The notes: generated by a model from the letters alone, not told the origin. 33,878 bases of DNA from Bacteroides faecichinchillae JCM 17102 (GCF_000614145.1 NZ_BAKK01000043.1:1-33878), one strand, 5' to 3'. Positions 8,127 through 17,898 are shown, numbered from the stretch's first letter. Numbers and translations: made by a program.

Positions 8127-9326
8127 ATGCATATATTTACCTTGATTGACTGGATACTCTTTAGTTCGTTAGCACTCTGCGTTTTTTATTTATTATTCTA
8201 CGCAATCGCTTCCAAATTTTACCGTCCGCACAAATTCTCCATAGCCAAGACACAGCGCCGTTTTCTGGTACTATTTCCCGCATATAAAGAAGATCGTGTA
8301 ATTGTATCCACCGTCCGCAGTTTCCTCAAGCAGGATTATCCGCAAGATAAATTCGACATTGTTGTCATCTCAGACCAAATGCAACCCGCCACCAACGACA
8401 CCTTACGAACACTCCCCATCCAGCTACAAACAGCTAACTACACCAATAGTTCCAAAGCTAAAGCATTATCATTGGCAATGGATATCACAATGAATAAGAG
8501 TCACGACATAGTTGTCATCATGGATGCCGACAATACTACTATCCCAAACTTCCTAGCAGAAATCAACAGTGCATTCGAAAGCGGATACCGTTCAATACAA
8601 GCACGACGAACAGGCAAAAAATTAAATACAGATATTTCTATTTTAGATGCAGTCAGCGAAGAGATCAATAATGGATTTTTCCGTAGCGGACACAATGCAG
8701 TTGGCCTATCAGCCGGTCTGGCCGGATCAGGAATGGCTTTTGATGCGAATTGGTTCCGACAAAATGTAAAACATCTGCAAACCTCCGGAGAAGATAAAGA
8801 ACTGGAAGCATTGTTACTAAAACAACGAGTTCACACCGAATATTTAGCACAACTCCCTGTATATGATGAAAAAACGCAGAAGAAAGAAACAATCAAGAAT
8901 CAACGTAAACGCTGGATCGCCGCTCAATACGGAGCATTACGTGCTTCATTGCCTGAATTTCCGAAAGCATTGCTACATGGCAATATTGATTATTGCGACA
9001 AAATACTTCAATGGATGTTACCACCTCGCCTAGTACAATTAACAGGGGTTTTCGGCTTCACTCTGCTGATTACTGTCATTTGTATATGGATAAGTTTTCA
9101 AAATAAGAGTAATGAATGGTATATGGGAATAAAATGGTGGATACTTTCAGTAGCCCAAGTCATTGCAATGATACTTCCTGTGCCCAGAAAGTTATTTAAT
9201 AAGAAACTAGGAAAAGCCTTCATGCAAGTACCAACATTGGCAATCATCATGATAGCTAATCTGTTTAAGCTCAAAGAAGCTAACAAGAAATTTATACATA
9301 CAGAGCATGGAGAGGAAGATGAATAA
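8127..9326 (+). CDS. Membrane-anchored processive-type GT2 glycosyltransferase
   Basis: A 399-residue GT2 enzyme related to cellulose and hyaluronan synthases. A membrane segment lies at residues 8-28, the catalytic domain at about 45-265, and membrane segments at about 300-320 and 330-350. Visible catalytic motifs are DAD at 133-135, the ED pair at Glu222-Asp223 (SGED) and QRKRW at 259-263, the Q-x-x-R-W motif that holds the acceptor chain in processive enzymes. It is shorter than BcsA and lacks a PilZ domain, so it may add single sugars or a short chain to the lipid-linked unit. It follows the frameshifted GT2 gene by 24 bases and is the last gene before a 727-base gap. Confidence 0.8.
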   Translation: MHIFTLIDWILFSSLALCVFYLLFYAIASKFYRPHKFSIAKTQRRFLVLFPAYKEDRVIVSTVRSFLKQDYPQDKFDIVVISDQMQPATNDTLRTLPIQLQTANYTNSSKAKALSLAMDITMNKSHDIVVIMDADNTTIPNFLAEINSAFESGYRSIQARRTGKKLNTDISILDAVSEEINNGFFRSGHNAVGLSAGLAGSGMAFDANWFRQNVKHLQTSGEDKELEALLLKQRVHTEYLAQLPVYDEKTQKKETIKNQRKRWIAAQYGALRASLPEFPKALLHGNIDYCDKILQWMLPPRLVQLTGVFGFTLLITVICIWISFQNKSNEWYMGIKWWILSVAQVIAMILPVPRKLFNKKLGKAFMQVPTLAIIMIANLFKLKEANKKFIHTEHGEEDE

Positions 9327-9659
9327 TCTAATGAGATCAATCAATTATATTAAGGACTACTTTGCCTTTAACAAAATGTACAACAACAGCCATCCGCCTC
9401 CGAGATAATACCACGTCAGGTCTGATTAGACAGGATTAAAGAATACATAGCGATGAGTCCATAGAAAACATAGTCAGAAATCAATAGAATATTTCTCCTT
9501 TTCTATATATTCGCTCTCTACACCTTTGTATATCTCAGTAAAAAACACAACTTTATAGCATTATAACAAACGGAAATTCGTATGTTATCCTCCTTGTCTC
9601 ACAACAAAATAAATATGCGATCCTCTCTCAATTCGAGTACAAAATGGAGGTTGGAATAC
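9327..9659. other. Gap between gene blocks, no confident gene
   Basis: This stretch has no convincing coding frame. A short open frame from the ATG at 9331 stops after about 25 codons. A one-mismatch -7-like element, CACCTTTGTA, occurs at 9521-9530. No strong hairpin followed by a T-run was seen that could end the first gene block. The following 350 bases hold a decayed frame. Confidence 0.5.
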
Positions 9660-10004
9660 ATGAGCAACTGTCACATACTGACTTACGCCAAAGCATTCTT
9701 CCAACACTATAAAACATTAAAATGCATCTTCATGCTTCACCACCACTACTATCAGATCCATAAAGTAATACTCGAAGAAAAATGTATAATCATGGAATTA
9801 ACGAACTTAGATGATATAGATAGATATGATCCGAAATAAGTCCTCTTCCTACAAGAATGTTATGATAAGGAAAAACTCATCCAAGAACAGAAAATACTCC
9901 GAATCAGTGGTTAACTGGTGGAACAATACAACGAAAAAAATAAAAAAAGAAAAAGTGCGACAAAAAGAATTGCACCAAAAAGAGGAAGTTATTATAACTT
10001 TTAA
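9660..10004 (+). pseudogene. Decayed coding frame of unknown family
   Basis: From the ATG at 9660 one frame reads as plausible protein through two in-frame TAA stops. One piece ends MELTNLDDIDRYDPK, then after the first stop comes VLFLQECYDKEKLIQEQKIL, and after the second LVEQYNEKNKK. The middle has the heptad look of a coiled coil. Both stops could come from single C-to-T changes in CAA codons. It recalls the N-terminal coiled coil of an IS66-type transposase gene, but the similarity is too vague to name. It may instead be chance reading in a gap between two operons. Confidence 0.3.
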
Positions 10005-10014
10005 TATCTTTGTA
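10005..10014 (+). promoter_or_regulatory. Bacteroidetes-type -7 element before the second glycosyltransferase operon
   Basis: TATCTTTGTA matches TAnnTTTG exactly and ends 39 bases before the ATG at 10054. The nine genes from 10054 to 19908 follow with almost no spaces, so this is the likely start of that transcript. No TTTG is seen at the -33 position. Confidence 0.6.
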
Positions 10015-10053
10015 TCAAGAGTATAAGCTCGTCAAAACTAACTTGAACAAAAC

Positions 10054-11169
10054 ATGAACGGTTGTAAAACGGACGATAAAAACATAAGAGCATTAATCAT
10101 TTTTCGAGAAACCAGCGATACAGATAACCTTTTTGCACTTATATTGTGCGAGGCTATCCGGCTGAGCGGTATTGATGTCCAATGTTCTACCGAAGAGTTT
10201 TGGAAGTCTGACACAACTTATGATATCATTCATTTTCAATGGCCCGAAGAAGTGGTGGGTTGGAACTGCAACGATCCTAACGTGGTTTCTCGTCTAAAAA
10301 AGCGAATCGATTGGTGGCGTTCACAGGGAGCGCATTTTGTATACACTCGCCATAATATCTGTCCATCCTCTGCGAATGCAATCATTAGTCGTGTTTATGA
10401 AATAATAGAAACGGAAAGTGACATTGTAGTACATATGGGACGTTACAGTCTTCATGAATTTACCCAGGGACATCCCAATGACCGAAATATCATCATCCCC
10501 CATCCTATTTACGAATATACATATCGGGAAAATATCAGCATAGAGCGGGCGCGTCAATATCTCAAAATGCCACAAAATGCATTTATCGTTACTGCATTCG
10601 GAAAATTCCGTAATAATAAAGAAAGACGCATGACACTGGATGCATTCCGCAAGTGGAATAAAAGCAATAAGTTATTGGTAGCTCCCCGTTTCTACCCTTT
10701 TTCAAGAATCAAGAAATATGGTCGCAATTTCTTAAAACGCTGGGCCTCCCGTATAGGTTACTATCTGCTAATACCCTTACTTAACCGATGGCTAAATATA
10801 CATGCCGGTGCTAAAGACGAAATAATAGATAATTGCGATTTGCCGTACTATATTGCTGCCAGTGACTTGGTGTTTATCCAACGAAAAGATGCATTAAACT
10901 CGGCTATGGTCCCGCTCGCTTTTTTGTATCATAAGGTAGTAGTCGGGCCTAACGTGGGAAATATCGGTGAATTGCTATATGAAACAAGTAATCCGTCCTT
11001 CAATCCTGACGACCCGCCAAGTATCGTGAAAGCGTTGGAAAAAGGAAATTTGCAGACTATCTGGTACAAAGGAGAAGGAAACTACTCGTATGCATTAGAA
11101 CACATGAATATAAGAAAAATAGGAAAAGCATACGCCCAGGTTTACATGAACTTAACAAACAATAAATGA
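10054..11169 (+). CDS. GT-B fold glycosyltransferase (GT4-like)
   Basis: A 371-residue soluble protein with the two-domain look of GT-B enzymes. The N-terminal half contains DIIHFQWPEE and FVYTRHN, the first Rossmann domain seen in mannosyltransferase-like proteins. The C-terminal half contains VTAFGKFRNNKERR and, near residues 275-310, LVFIQRKDALNSAMVPLAFL followed by GPNVGNIGELL, where the nucleotide-sugar is normally bound. The classical E-x7-E motif is not present in this region, which is usual for this subgroup. It is the first gene of the second operon and its stop overlaps the next start by four bases (ATGA), so the two are probably translationally coupled. Donor and acceptor are unknown. 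Confidence 0.7.
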   Translation: MNGCKTDDKNIRALIIFRETSDTDNLFALILCEAIRLSGIDVQCSTEEFWKSDTTYDIIHFQWPEEVVGWNCNDPNVVSRLKKRIDWWRSQGAHFVYTRHNICPSSANAIISRVYEIIETESDIVVHMGRYSLHEFTQGHPNDRNIIIPHPIYEYTYRENISIERARQYLKMPQNAFIVTAFGKFRNNKERRMTLDAFRKWNKSNKLLVAPRFYPFSRIKKYGRNFLKRWASRIGYYLLIPLLNRWLNIHAGAKDEIIDNCDLPYYIAASDLVFIQRKDALNSAMVPLAFLYHKVVVGPNVGNIGELLYETSNPSFNPDDPPSIVKALEKGNLQTIWYKGEGNYSYALEHMNIRKIGKAYAQVYMNLTNNK

Positions 11170-12155
11170 GTAAAAGCCATCTAAATGATGTGCAACTGAT
11201 TATAAAAATGAAAAGTAATAAAATCAAAGTCAGTATTATCATACCCGTTTATAATACTGAAAAATATATTCGTCAAACAGTGGAAAGTATCATGAGCCAG
11301 ACACTGAAGGAACTTGAAATCATTATCATCAATGATGGTTCGACGGATGAAAGCATGAAAATCGTAGAAGAACTTGCCTTACATGACAACCGTATACAGA
11401 CATATTCACAAGCTAATCAGGGAGTATCCGTAGCCCGTAACAAAGGAATCGCACATGCCCAAGGAGAATATCTCTACTTTCTGGATAGTGATGATTTGCT
11501 CGATCCGGACGCTCTTGAAATGTGCTACTATAAATGTGAAGAAGAAGAATTGGACTTTGTCTTTTTTGATGCCCATACTTTTGGAGAAGATGGTTTCACC
11601 AACACTCCTCAACTAAGTTATCAGCATACTGAAAAACTGGAGGATAATAAAGTGTACAGTGGCATCGAGGTGCTCAAAATGCAATTACAGAACTACGTTT
11701 TTACCCCTTCCCCTTGTCTCAATGTCATCCGAAGACGGTATCTTACCAATTGTCATCTACTATTTTATCCAGGCATTGTGCATGAAGATCAATTATTCAT
11801 GGTAAAACTTTACCTGCAAGCCTCCAAAGTAGCATGTATCCACCGAGCTTTTTTCCAACGTCGCTTACGTGAAAACTCAATAATGACAAGCAAATTTTCA
11901 TCCCATAATTTAAAAGGATATCTCACTGTTACACAAGAACTTCTTGGCTTCAAGAAGCAAGCTCACAAAAAAGAAATCAGAGAAGTTATTGATCTGCACC
12001 TCTCACAAATGCTGAATGCTATCTCATGGCAAGCTCAAACACTTCCTCCAGGAAAACGTTTACATTTAATACTCCGCTTTATCTTTCAGTATAAGCGATA
12101 TGTATCAACCAAAGGTATAGGTGTTTTATTATTCAAACCATTTATCAAGCAATAA
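11166..12155 (+). CDS. GT2 family glycosyltransferase (GT-A)
   Basis: A 329-residue cytoplasmic enzyme with all GT2 marks: VSIIIPVYNTEKYI at the start of the fold, IIINDGSTDES for the uracil-binding loop, GVSVARNKGI, and the metal-binding FLDSDD. The GT-A domain fills residues 20-230; the rest is a helical tail (IRRRYLT ... HEDQLFMVKLYL) typical of capsule glycosyltransferases. The ATG at 11166 overlaps the previous stop; a second in-frame ATG at 11208, directly before KSNKIKVSIIIPV, would give a more typical N-terminus and may be the real start. The sugar added is unknown. Confidence 0.85.
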   Translation: MSKSHLNDVQLIIKMKSNKIKVSIIIPVYNTEKYIRQTVESIMSQTLKELEIIIINDGSTDESMKIVEELALHDNRIQTYSQANQGVSVARNKGIAHAQGEYLYFLDSDDLLDPDALEMCYYKCEEEELDFVFFDAHTFGEDGFTNTPQLSYQHTEKLEDNKVYSGIEVLKMQLQNYVFTPSPCLNVIRRRYLTNCHLLFYPGIVHEDQLFMVKLYLQASKVACIHRAFFQRRLRENSIMTSKFSSHNLKGYLTVTQELLGFKKQAHKKEIREVIDLHLSQMLNAISWQAQTLPPGKRLHLILRFIFQYKRYVSTKGIGVLLFKPFIKQ

Positions 12156-12166
12156 TCTAACAAATA

Positions 12167-13621
12167 ATGGCCAATAACATCAAACAACAACTTTTTTGCG
12201 GTGTATTCTATACGGCTGTGGCCAAGTATAGTGGAATCATCATTTCACTCGTTGTAGCAGGCATACTAGCACGTTTACTTTCACCCGACGATTTCGGTAT
12301 TGCAGCAATCGCCAGTGTCATTATCGCTTTTTTCAACATTTTCACAGACATGGGGGTATCTGCCTCTATCGTACAAAATAAATCATTGACAAAAGAAGAA
12401 CTAACAGATATATTTTCGTTCACCGTATGGACAGGAATCGGAATCAGTATCTTATTTTTCGCCGCATCGTGGCCCATTGCTGACTATTACAAAAGTGATA
12501 TTCTACGAACACTTTGTCAGCTACTGGCAGTCAATTTGTTTTTTGCTTCTACGAATATAGTTCCCGGTACGATGTTTTACCGGAATAAGGAGTTTAAATT
12601 CATCGCCATTCGGAGTTTTACGATCCAAGTAGTCGGTGGCGCTGCCGCCGTAATTGCCGCCATCTATGGAGCAGGGCTCTACGCATTGATTATCAATCCT
12701 ATATTATCCAGCATCCTATTATTCGCCATTTCCTATCAACGCTATCCACAACGGCTACGTTTGACACTGGGAATAACGGTATTGCGGAAGATTTTCTCTT
12801 ATTCCGCCTACCAATTCTTATTCAATATTATCAATTATTTCAGCCGTAATATTGATAAATTACTTATTGGAAAATATATGAATATGTCTGCTTTGGGTTA
12901 TTACGAGAAATCCTATCGGCTCATGATGCTTCCATTACAGAATATCACACAAGTGATCACTCCTGTGATGCACCCGATTTTCAGCGATTTTCAAAATGAC
13001 AAAGAGTGTCTGGCATCCTCATACGAACGCATTGTACAATTTTTGGCATTCATCGGTTTGCCGTTGAGTATGCTGCTCCTTTTCACTGCAAAAGAAGTGA
13101 CACTTATTATTTTCGGTAACCAATGGTTACCATCCGTTCCGATATTCCAGATCTTATCACTCTCGGTGGGCATTCAAATTATACTTTCTTCTTCCGGCTC
13201 CATTTTTCAGGCATCAGGAGACACACGAAGTCTGTTTATCTGCGGAGTATTTTCGTCTATACTCAACGTGACGGGGATCTTATTCGGAATCTTCTACTTC
13301 GGCACATTGACGGCAGTTGCCACTTGTATTACTGTTACATTTACAATCAACTTTGCACAATGTTTCTGGCTAATGTACCGAATAACCTTCCGAAGAAGCT
13401 TATGGCAGTTCGTACGACAACTTTTTTCGCCAATAGTGGTCAGTCTATTAGTTGCAGCCTGCCTCTTACCTCTAAATTATGCAATGGAAGGAATGAACAT
13501 TTTTATTACACTGATCGCGAAATGTATAATTAGTTTTATTATCTTTGGAGGATATATACAATTGACGCATACTTATAACTTCATAGGTAAAGCGAAAAGC
13601 ATTTTAAAGAAAAAGAAATAA
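12167..13621 (+). CDS. Wzx-type polysaccharide flippase (MOP superfamily)
   Basis: A 484-residue inner-membrane protein of the expected flippase length with about twelve to fourteen membrane helices. The N-terminus (GVFYTAVAKYSGIIISLVV, then ARLLSPDDFGIAAIASVI) is characteristic of the PST/RfbX group, as is RNIDKLLIGKYMNMSALGYY near residue 225. Such proteins move undecaprenyl-diphosphate-linked repeat units across the inner membrane to the periplasm. It is the only flippase in the window, so with the Wzy-like and Wzc-like genes in the first block it completes a Wzx/Wzy-dependent pathway. It starts 11 bases after the preceding GT2 gene and is followed 29 bases later by a GT4 gene. Confidence 0.9.
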   Translation: MANNIKQQLFCGVFYTAVAKYSGIIISLVVAGILARLLSPDDFGIAAIASVIIAFFNIFTDMGVSASIVQNKSLTKEELTDIFSFTVWTGIGISILFFAASWPIADYYKSDILRTLCQLLAVNLFFASTNIVPGTMFYRNKEFKFIAIRSFTIQVVGGAAAVIAAIYGAGLYALIINPILSSILLFAISYQRYPQRLRLTLGITVLRKIFSYSAYQFLFNIINYFSRNIDKLLIGKYMNMSALGYYEKSYRLMMLPLQNITQVITPVMHPIFSDFQNDKECLASSYERIVQFLAFIGLPLSMLLLFTAKEVTLIIFGNQWLPSVPIFQILSLSVGIQIILSSSGSIFQASGDTRSLFICGVFSSILNVTGILFGIFYFGTLTAVATCITVTFTINFAQCFWLMYRITFRRSLWQFVRQLFSPIVVSLLVAACLLPLNYAMEGMNIFITLIAKCIISFIIFGGYIQLTHTYNFIGKAKSILKKKK

Positions 13622-13650
13622 TTTCATAATCAACAAAGACAAACAAACAA

Positions 13651-14775
13651 ATGAAAGCAATCTTCCTCATATTTCACGGTTTCGAAGAGTCCAACGGAAT
13701 CAGTAAGAAAATACGCTATCAAGTAAAAGCGCTAAAAGAGTGTGGAGTGGATATACGTATCTGTTGGCTGGACGATACGGATAACTGGAAGCGCCGAATG
13801 GTGGATGATCAGGTTATAGAAGATTATGGAAACGGGATTAAAGGAAAAATACGAAAGCGTACCAATCTGGATTGTGTCTACCGATATGCAATGAAAGAAG
13901 GGATAGAAGTAGTCTATGCACGGTCGGACCATAATACGACTCCCTTCTTGATCAACCTTTACCGAAAACTACGAAGAAAAGGAATAAAAATTGCTTTAGA
14001 AATACCAACTTATCCCTATGATCAAGAATATAAAGGGTTATCTTTTGGTTATCAACGAGTGCTGTGGATCGATAAATACCTCAGACACTTCATGGCTCAT
14101 TATATAAATAAAATTGTTACTTTTTCTAATGATTCTTTTATTTTCGGGCGACCTACTATTCAAATTTCCAATGGAATTGACTTTGAGGTTGTTCCTTTAA
14201 AAAAACAACTACCGCACCCTTCTGATAATGAGCTGCATCTAATAGCAGTTGCTACTATTCATCCCTGGCATGGTTTTGACCGCGCCATCAGTGGATTGGC
14301 AGAATATTATCAGAGTAATGTTACGCCCCCTCTCCGAGTATTTTTACACATCGTAGGTGAAGGAGTGCCCGAAGTAATAAGTAACTACCATTGTCTAACA
14401 AACGAAAATAATCTGCAAGAGTATGTTATTTTTCACGGCCCCCTGTTCGGTGAAGCTTTGAATGCTGTTTTCGACCAATGTAAGCTAGGAATAGGTAGTC
14501 TTGCAAGACACCGAAGCGGGATCACTCACTTACGTTCCCTGAAAAACAGGGAGTATGCTGCACGAGGTATCCCGTTTGTTTACTCTGAAATAGATGATGA
14601 TTTTGAAGGAATGCCATATATATTCAAAATAGAACCAGATGAATCACCTCTTAACATAGCACAAATCATCCGTTTCCAACAAACACTATCAATACCGCCG
14701 CACGAGATCAGGCAATCCATCGAGCAGACTCTATCATGGAAAGTACAAATGAATAAAGTTATAGACAGTCTATGA
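13651..14775 (+). CDS. GT4 family glycosyltransferase
   Basis: A 374-residue protein of the GT-B type. The first domain opens with KAIFLIFHGFEESNGISKKI, where the glycine-rich turn usually contacts the acceptor. The second domain holds LHLIAVATIHPWHGFDRAI, IVGEGVPEV and VIFHGPLFGE, the standard order for GT4 enzymes. Near residues 285-305 is RHRSGITHLRSLKNREYAARGIPF, the donor-binding region of a GT4 subgroup that lacks the usual E-x7-E but keeps KNREY. No membrane segments are seen. Its end overlaps the next gene by four bases (ATGA). Donor sugar unknown. Confidence 0.8.
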   Translation: MKAIFLIFHGFEESNGISKKIRYQVKALKECGVDIRICWLDDTDNWKRRMVDDQVIEDYGNGIKGKIRKRTNLDCVYRYAMKEGIEVVYARSDHNTTPFLINLYRKLRRKGIKIALEIPTYPYDQEYKGLSFGYQRVLWIDKYLRHFMAHYINKIVTFSNDSFIFGRPTIQISNGIDFEVVPLKKQLPHPSDNELHLIAVATIHPWHGFDRAISGLAEYYQSNVTPPLRVFLHIVGEGVPEVISNYHCLTNENNLQEYVIFHGPLFGEALNAVFDQCKLGIGSLARHRSGITHLRSLKNREYAARGIPFVYSEIDDDFEGMPYIFKIEPDESPLNIAQIIRFQQTLSIPPHEIRQSIEQTLSWKVQMNKVIDSL

Positions 14776-15929
14776 ATAATTCAACCATTAAAATAGTATA
14801 TTGCACCGACGACCTGTATGGTCCCGGAGGTATGCAGCGGGTACTGTCTTTGAAAGCCAGTTATCTGGCAGACGTATTAGGATATGATGTTACGATATGT
14901 CTGACAGAGGAAAAGGGACGTCCCCTCTTTTATCCCTTATCTTCCAAGGTACACGTAGTCAATTTTGATATCAACTTTTACAGGATGTACGACCATACAC
15001 CGTTCCCATTAAAGGTTTTGAAATATAAGCTTTATATGAGACGATATAAAAAGATGCTCTCACAAAAGTTGATAGAATTAAGACCGGATATCACTGTTTC
15101 CCTTCTTAGAAAAGACATAAACTTTATCAACTCCATTAAGGACGGAAGCAAGAAAATAGGAGAAATACATTTCGATAAAAGTAATTACCGGATTTTCAAA
15201 GGTCCGCTACCGGCTTTTATCTGTAATATGATCTCACGTCAATGGATGAAACAACTCATCAAGCAACTCAGAAAACTAGATACATTTGTCGTACTAACCA
15301 ATGAAGATCTGGAGAACTGGACTGAACTGAACAACGTAATCTGTATTCACAATCCGGTTTCATTTGATAATATACCTGTGCATTCTTCTTCAACCAGCAA
15401 AAAAGTGATAGCTATCGGCAGATATACCTACCAAAAAGGAATTGATTTGCTCCTACAAGCTTGGCAAAAAGTAAGCCAACACCATCCGGATTGGGAGTTA
15501 CAAGTTTTTGGTGATGGAGCACGGGAGTCTTACTTACAATTAGCAGAAAATTTAAATATAAGCCACTCTTGTCATCTCAATCCTCCGACGAACAAGATAA
15601 CCGACAAACTGATCGAAAGTTCGATATTCGTTCTTTCGTCAAGATATGAAGGAATGCCAATGGTACTAGGCGAAGCTATGGCGCACGGTTTACCTCCGGT
15701 GTCTTTTACCTGCCCCTGTGGTCCACGTGACATCATAATGGATGGAGAAAATGGATTGCTCGTTGAAAATGGAAATATCGATCAGTTAGCAGAAAAGATA
15801 TGTTATCTCATCGAACACGAAGATATTCGGAAAGAAATGGGGAAAAATGCCATACAGAATATCAAACGTTTCTACATTAAAAATATTATACCATATTGGG
15901 ATGAACTCTTTAAAAAAACAGTAAAATGA
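14772..15929 (+). CDS. GT4 family glycosyltransferase
   Basis: A 385-residue GT-B enzyme with clear GT4 features: GPGGMQRVLSLKA in the N-terminal domain, VIAIGRYTYQKGIDLLLQAW at the start of the second domain, and YEGMPMVLGEAMAHGLP, an exact E-x7-E motif for nucleotide-sugar binding. The region after it (CPCGPRDII, GENGLLVENGN) is closely matched in the gene at 17899, so the two look like paralogues. It overlaps both neighbours by four bases (ATGA on each side), strong evidence for coupled translation. GlcNAc-, galactose- and glucose-transferring enzymes share this pattern, so the donor cannot be told. Confidence 0.9.
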   Translation: MNNSTIKIVYCTDDLYGPGGMQRVLSLKASYLADVLGYDVTICLTEEKGRPLFYPLSSKVHVVNFDINFYRMYDHTPFPLKVLKYKLYMRRYKKMLSQKLIELRPDITVSLLRKDINFINSIKDGSKKIGEIHFDKSNYRIFKGPLPAFICNMISRQWMKQLIKQLRKLDTFVVLTNEDLENWTELNNVICIHNPVSFDNIPVHSSSTSKKVIAIGRYTYQKGIDLLLQAWQKVSQHHPDWELQVFGDGARESYLQLAENLNISHSCHLNPPTNKITDKLIESSIFVLSSRYEGMPMVLGEAMAHGLPPVSFTCPCGPRDIIMDGENGLLVENGNIDQLAEKICYLIEHEDIRKEMGKNAIQNIKRFYIKNIIPYWDELFKKTVK

Positions 15930-16837
15930 ATGTTCGGCAACTCATACAGATACTTCGCTACAAATTAAAATATGGCAGCACAGTAGAGTGGTATAACTTT
16001 TGGTATATCATTTTGCAAAAACGGCAAAATATCATTCCTAAAGTTGCTTCTATCGACGAAACAATTAAAAAAATTATTACAAGTCATTGTTCAGTCAGCC
16101 GCTTTGGCGACGGAGAACTTTTGCTCACTAATCCGAACAAAGATATTGGTTTTCAGAAAGGAAATCAGCATTTGTCTCAGAGATTAAAAGAAGTGCTAAC
16201 CAGCCATAAAGAAGGGCACATTGTATGTATATCTGATGTTTTTGAGAACTTATATCGTTACAATCGGAAAAGCCGCCGGTTCTGGAGAACTCATTTTTTC
16301 CTATACGGTTCCTACTGGGATCAGTTCCTCACTCCGGGACAAACTTACTATAATACCTTTGTCACACGTCCTTATATGGATTTCGCACAAAAAGAGGATT
16401 CTGTACGTTGGTTTCGTACTATGAAAGGCATTTGGAATGACAGAGATATCGTGTTCATTGAAGGGGAGAAAAGTCGGTTGGGAGTCGGTAATGATCTGTT
16501 TGACAATGTTCGGAGTATCCGTCGGATTCTTTGTCCGCCAAGAGATGCATTCGACCGCTACGATGATATCCTAAACGAAGCCCGAAAGTTGGAAAAGGAT
16601 GTTCTTTTTCTTATTGCTCTGGGTCCCACAGCTACTGTATTGGCGTACGATCTGTCGCAAGCCGGCTATCAGGCAATTGATGCGGGACATGTAGATGTAG
16701 AATACGAATGGTGGCGAATGGGAGCCAAAAGAAAAGTAAAACTGGAACGAAAATATGTAAACGAGACTGCCGACGGAAATCAGGTTGCCGACGCAGGTGA
16801 AGAATATAGCAAACAAATTATTACTAAAATAAGCTGA
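15926..16837 (+). CDS. GT-D fold glycosyltransferase (DUF1792 / SP_1767 family)
   Basis: A 303-residue protein recognisable as the SP_1767-type glycosyltransferase family with the GT-D fold. It shows SRFGDGELLL (R59, D62, E64), GVGNDLFDN, a CPPRDAF segment, and IALGPTATVLAYDLSQAGY followed by IDAGHVDVEYEWW. The conserved D-G-E takes the place of the DxD metal motif in this fold. Characterised relatives in streptococci add glucose to glycans of serine-rich proteins, but Bacteroidales copies sit in capsule and O-antigen loci like this one. It overlaps the previous gene by four bases and is followed two bases later by a GT2 gene. Confidence 0.85.
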   Translation: MNVRQLIQILRYKLKYGSTVEWYNFWYIILQKRQNIIPKVASIDETIKKIITSHCSVSRFGDGELLLTNPNKDIGFQKGNQHLSQRLKEVLTSHKEGHIVCISDVFENLYRYNRKSRRFWRTHFFLYGSYWDQFLTPGQTYYNTFVTRPYMDFAQKEDSVRWFRTMKGIWNDRDIVFIEGEKSRLGVGNDLFDNVRSIRRILCPPRDAFDRYDDILNEARKLEKDVLFLIALGPTATVLAYDLSQAGYQAIDAGHVDVEYEWWRMGAKRKVKLERKYVNETADGNQVADAGEEYSKQIITKIS

Positions 16838-16839
16838 GT

Positions 16840-17889
16840 ATGAAGTATTTTGTAACGATTGCCATCCCGCTATACAACGCCGGTAAATATATTAATGAAA
16901 CAATGAAGTCTGCCCTAAACCAGACTTTTCGGGAGATAGAATTCCTTATCATTGATGATCGAGGAACGGACGACTCTGTAAAAACGATCCGACAGTTACA
17001 GGAAAATCATTTACGGGGAAAAGATATACGTATTGTATCACATGACTGTAATTTGGGAGTGGCTGTCGCCAGAAACACGGCCATTGACGAAGCGCAAGGA
17101 GACTACCTTTTCTTTCTAGATAGTGATGATCTTATCACGCCTGATTGTATTGAAATACTATATCGGACCGCCAACAGAGAAAAGATGGAATTAACTTATG
17201 CATCTTATCGGGAAGAATGGGAAAACAAGAAAAAACGTGGAACGGATTTTATATTATCAGACATGCGGTTCGACGGTGAAGACCAATTAGCTCAATTTGC
17301 CAATCAGAACTTATATCGTACACTACGCTCCTTTACGTGGAATGTCCTGTATGACTTATCTTTTCTTCGTAGTACGCACGTTAAATTCCAGCCGGTCACT
17401 ATCTGGGAAGATCTGCTTTTCTATTATGATCTTATCCCTTTAGTAAAGAAAGCTATTTTAATAAAAGATATTACTTACATATATATCAAACGGGAAGGTT
17501 CTCTCTCGAACTATCAATCCCGTACAGAGATTCCACGTGAAGAAATCAGAGAACATATACAGATCAGAGAGTATTGCAAAGAGAGATGTAAGCAATTGAC
17601 TGGAAAACCGTATTTTGACAATCTAGTAACAAAGACGATGAAGCTTTGTGTAGATACTGCCGCCGTTGCCATAGAAAAACGTAAGATGTTTGTTCCTAGA
17701 CTGGAAACTTCAGAGATCAAAAAGTTATTGAAACATCCTCTGAATTACTCTGATATTCGTAAACTCAAAAATTATCGAACGTTTAACACACTAACATATA
17801 TCTTAAATTTATTACCGGGGTGGATGATTACTTTTTTACTGGCAAGATATATTTGTGCACTAAAAACGTATAGAAAACATAAAAATTAG
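16840..17889 (+). CDS. GT2 family glycosyltransferase (GT-A)
   Basis: A 349-residue cytoplasmic GT2 enzyme: VTIAIPLYNAGKYI, LIIDDRGTDDS, LGVAVARNTAID and the metal site FLDSDD all lie within the first 105 residues. The C-terminal third is helical and basic, with a hydrophobic stretch near the end (LTYILNLLPGWMITFLLARYI) that may bind the inner membrane near the lipid-linked acceptor. It resembles beta-glycosyltransferases of capsule loci; the sugar is unknown. The gene lies two bases after the GT-D gene and nine bases before the next GT4 gene. Confidence 0.85.
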   Translation: MKYFVTIAIPLYNAGKYINETMKSALNQTFREIEFLIIDDRGTDDSVKTIRQLQENHLRGKDIRIVSHDCNLGVAVARNTAIDEAQGDYLFFLDSDDLITPDCIEILYRTANREKMELTYASYREEWENKKKRGTDFILSDMRFDGEDQLAQFANQNLYRTLRSFTWNVLYDLSFLRSTHVKFQPVTIWEDLLFYYDLIPLVKKAILIKDITYIYIKREGSLSNYQSRTEIPREEIREHIQIREYCKERCKQLTGKPYFDNLVTKTMKLCVDTAAVAIEKRKMFVPRLETSEIKKLLKHPLNYSDIRKLKNYRTFNTLTYILNLLPGWMITFLLARYICALKTYRKHKN

Positions 17890-17898
17890 ATACGTATT

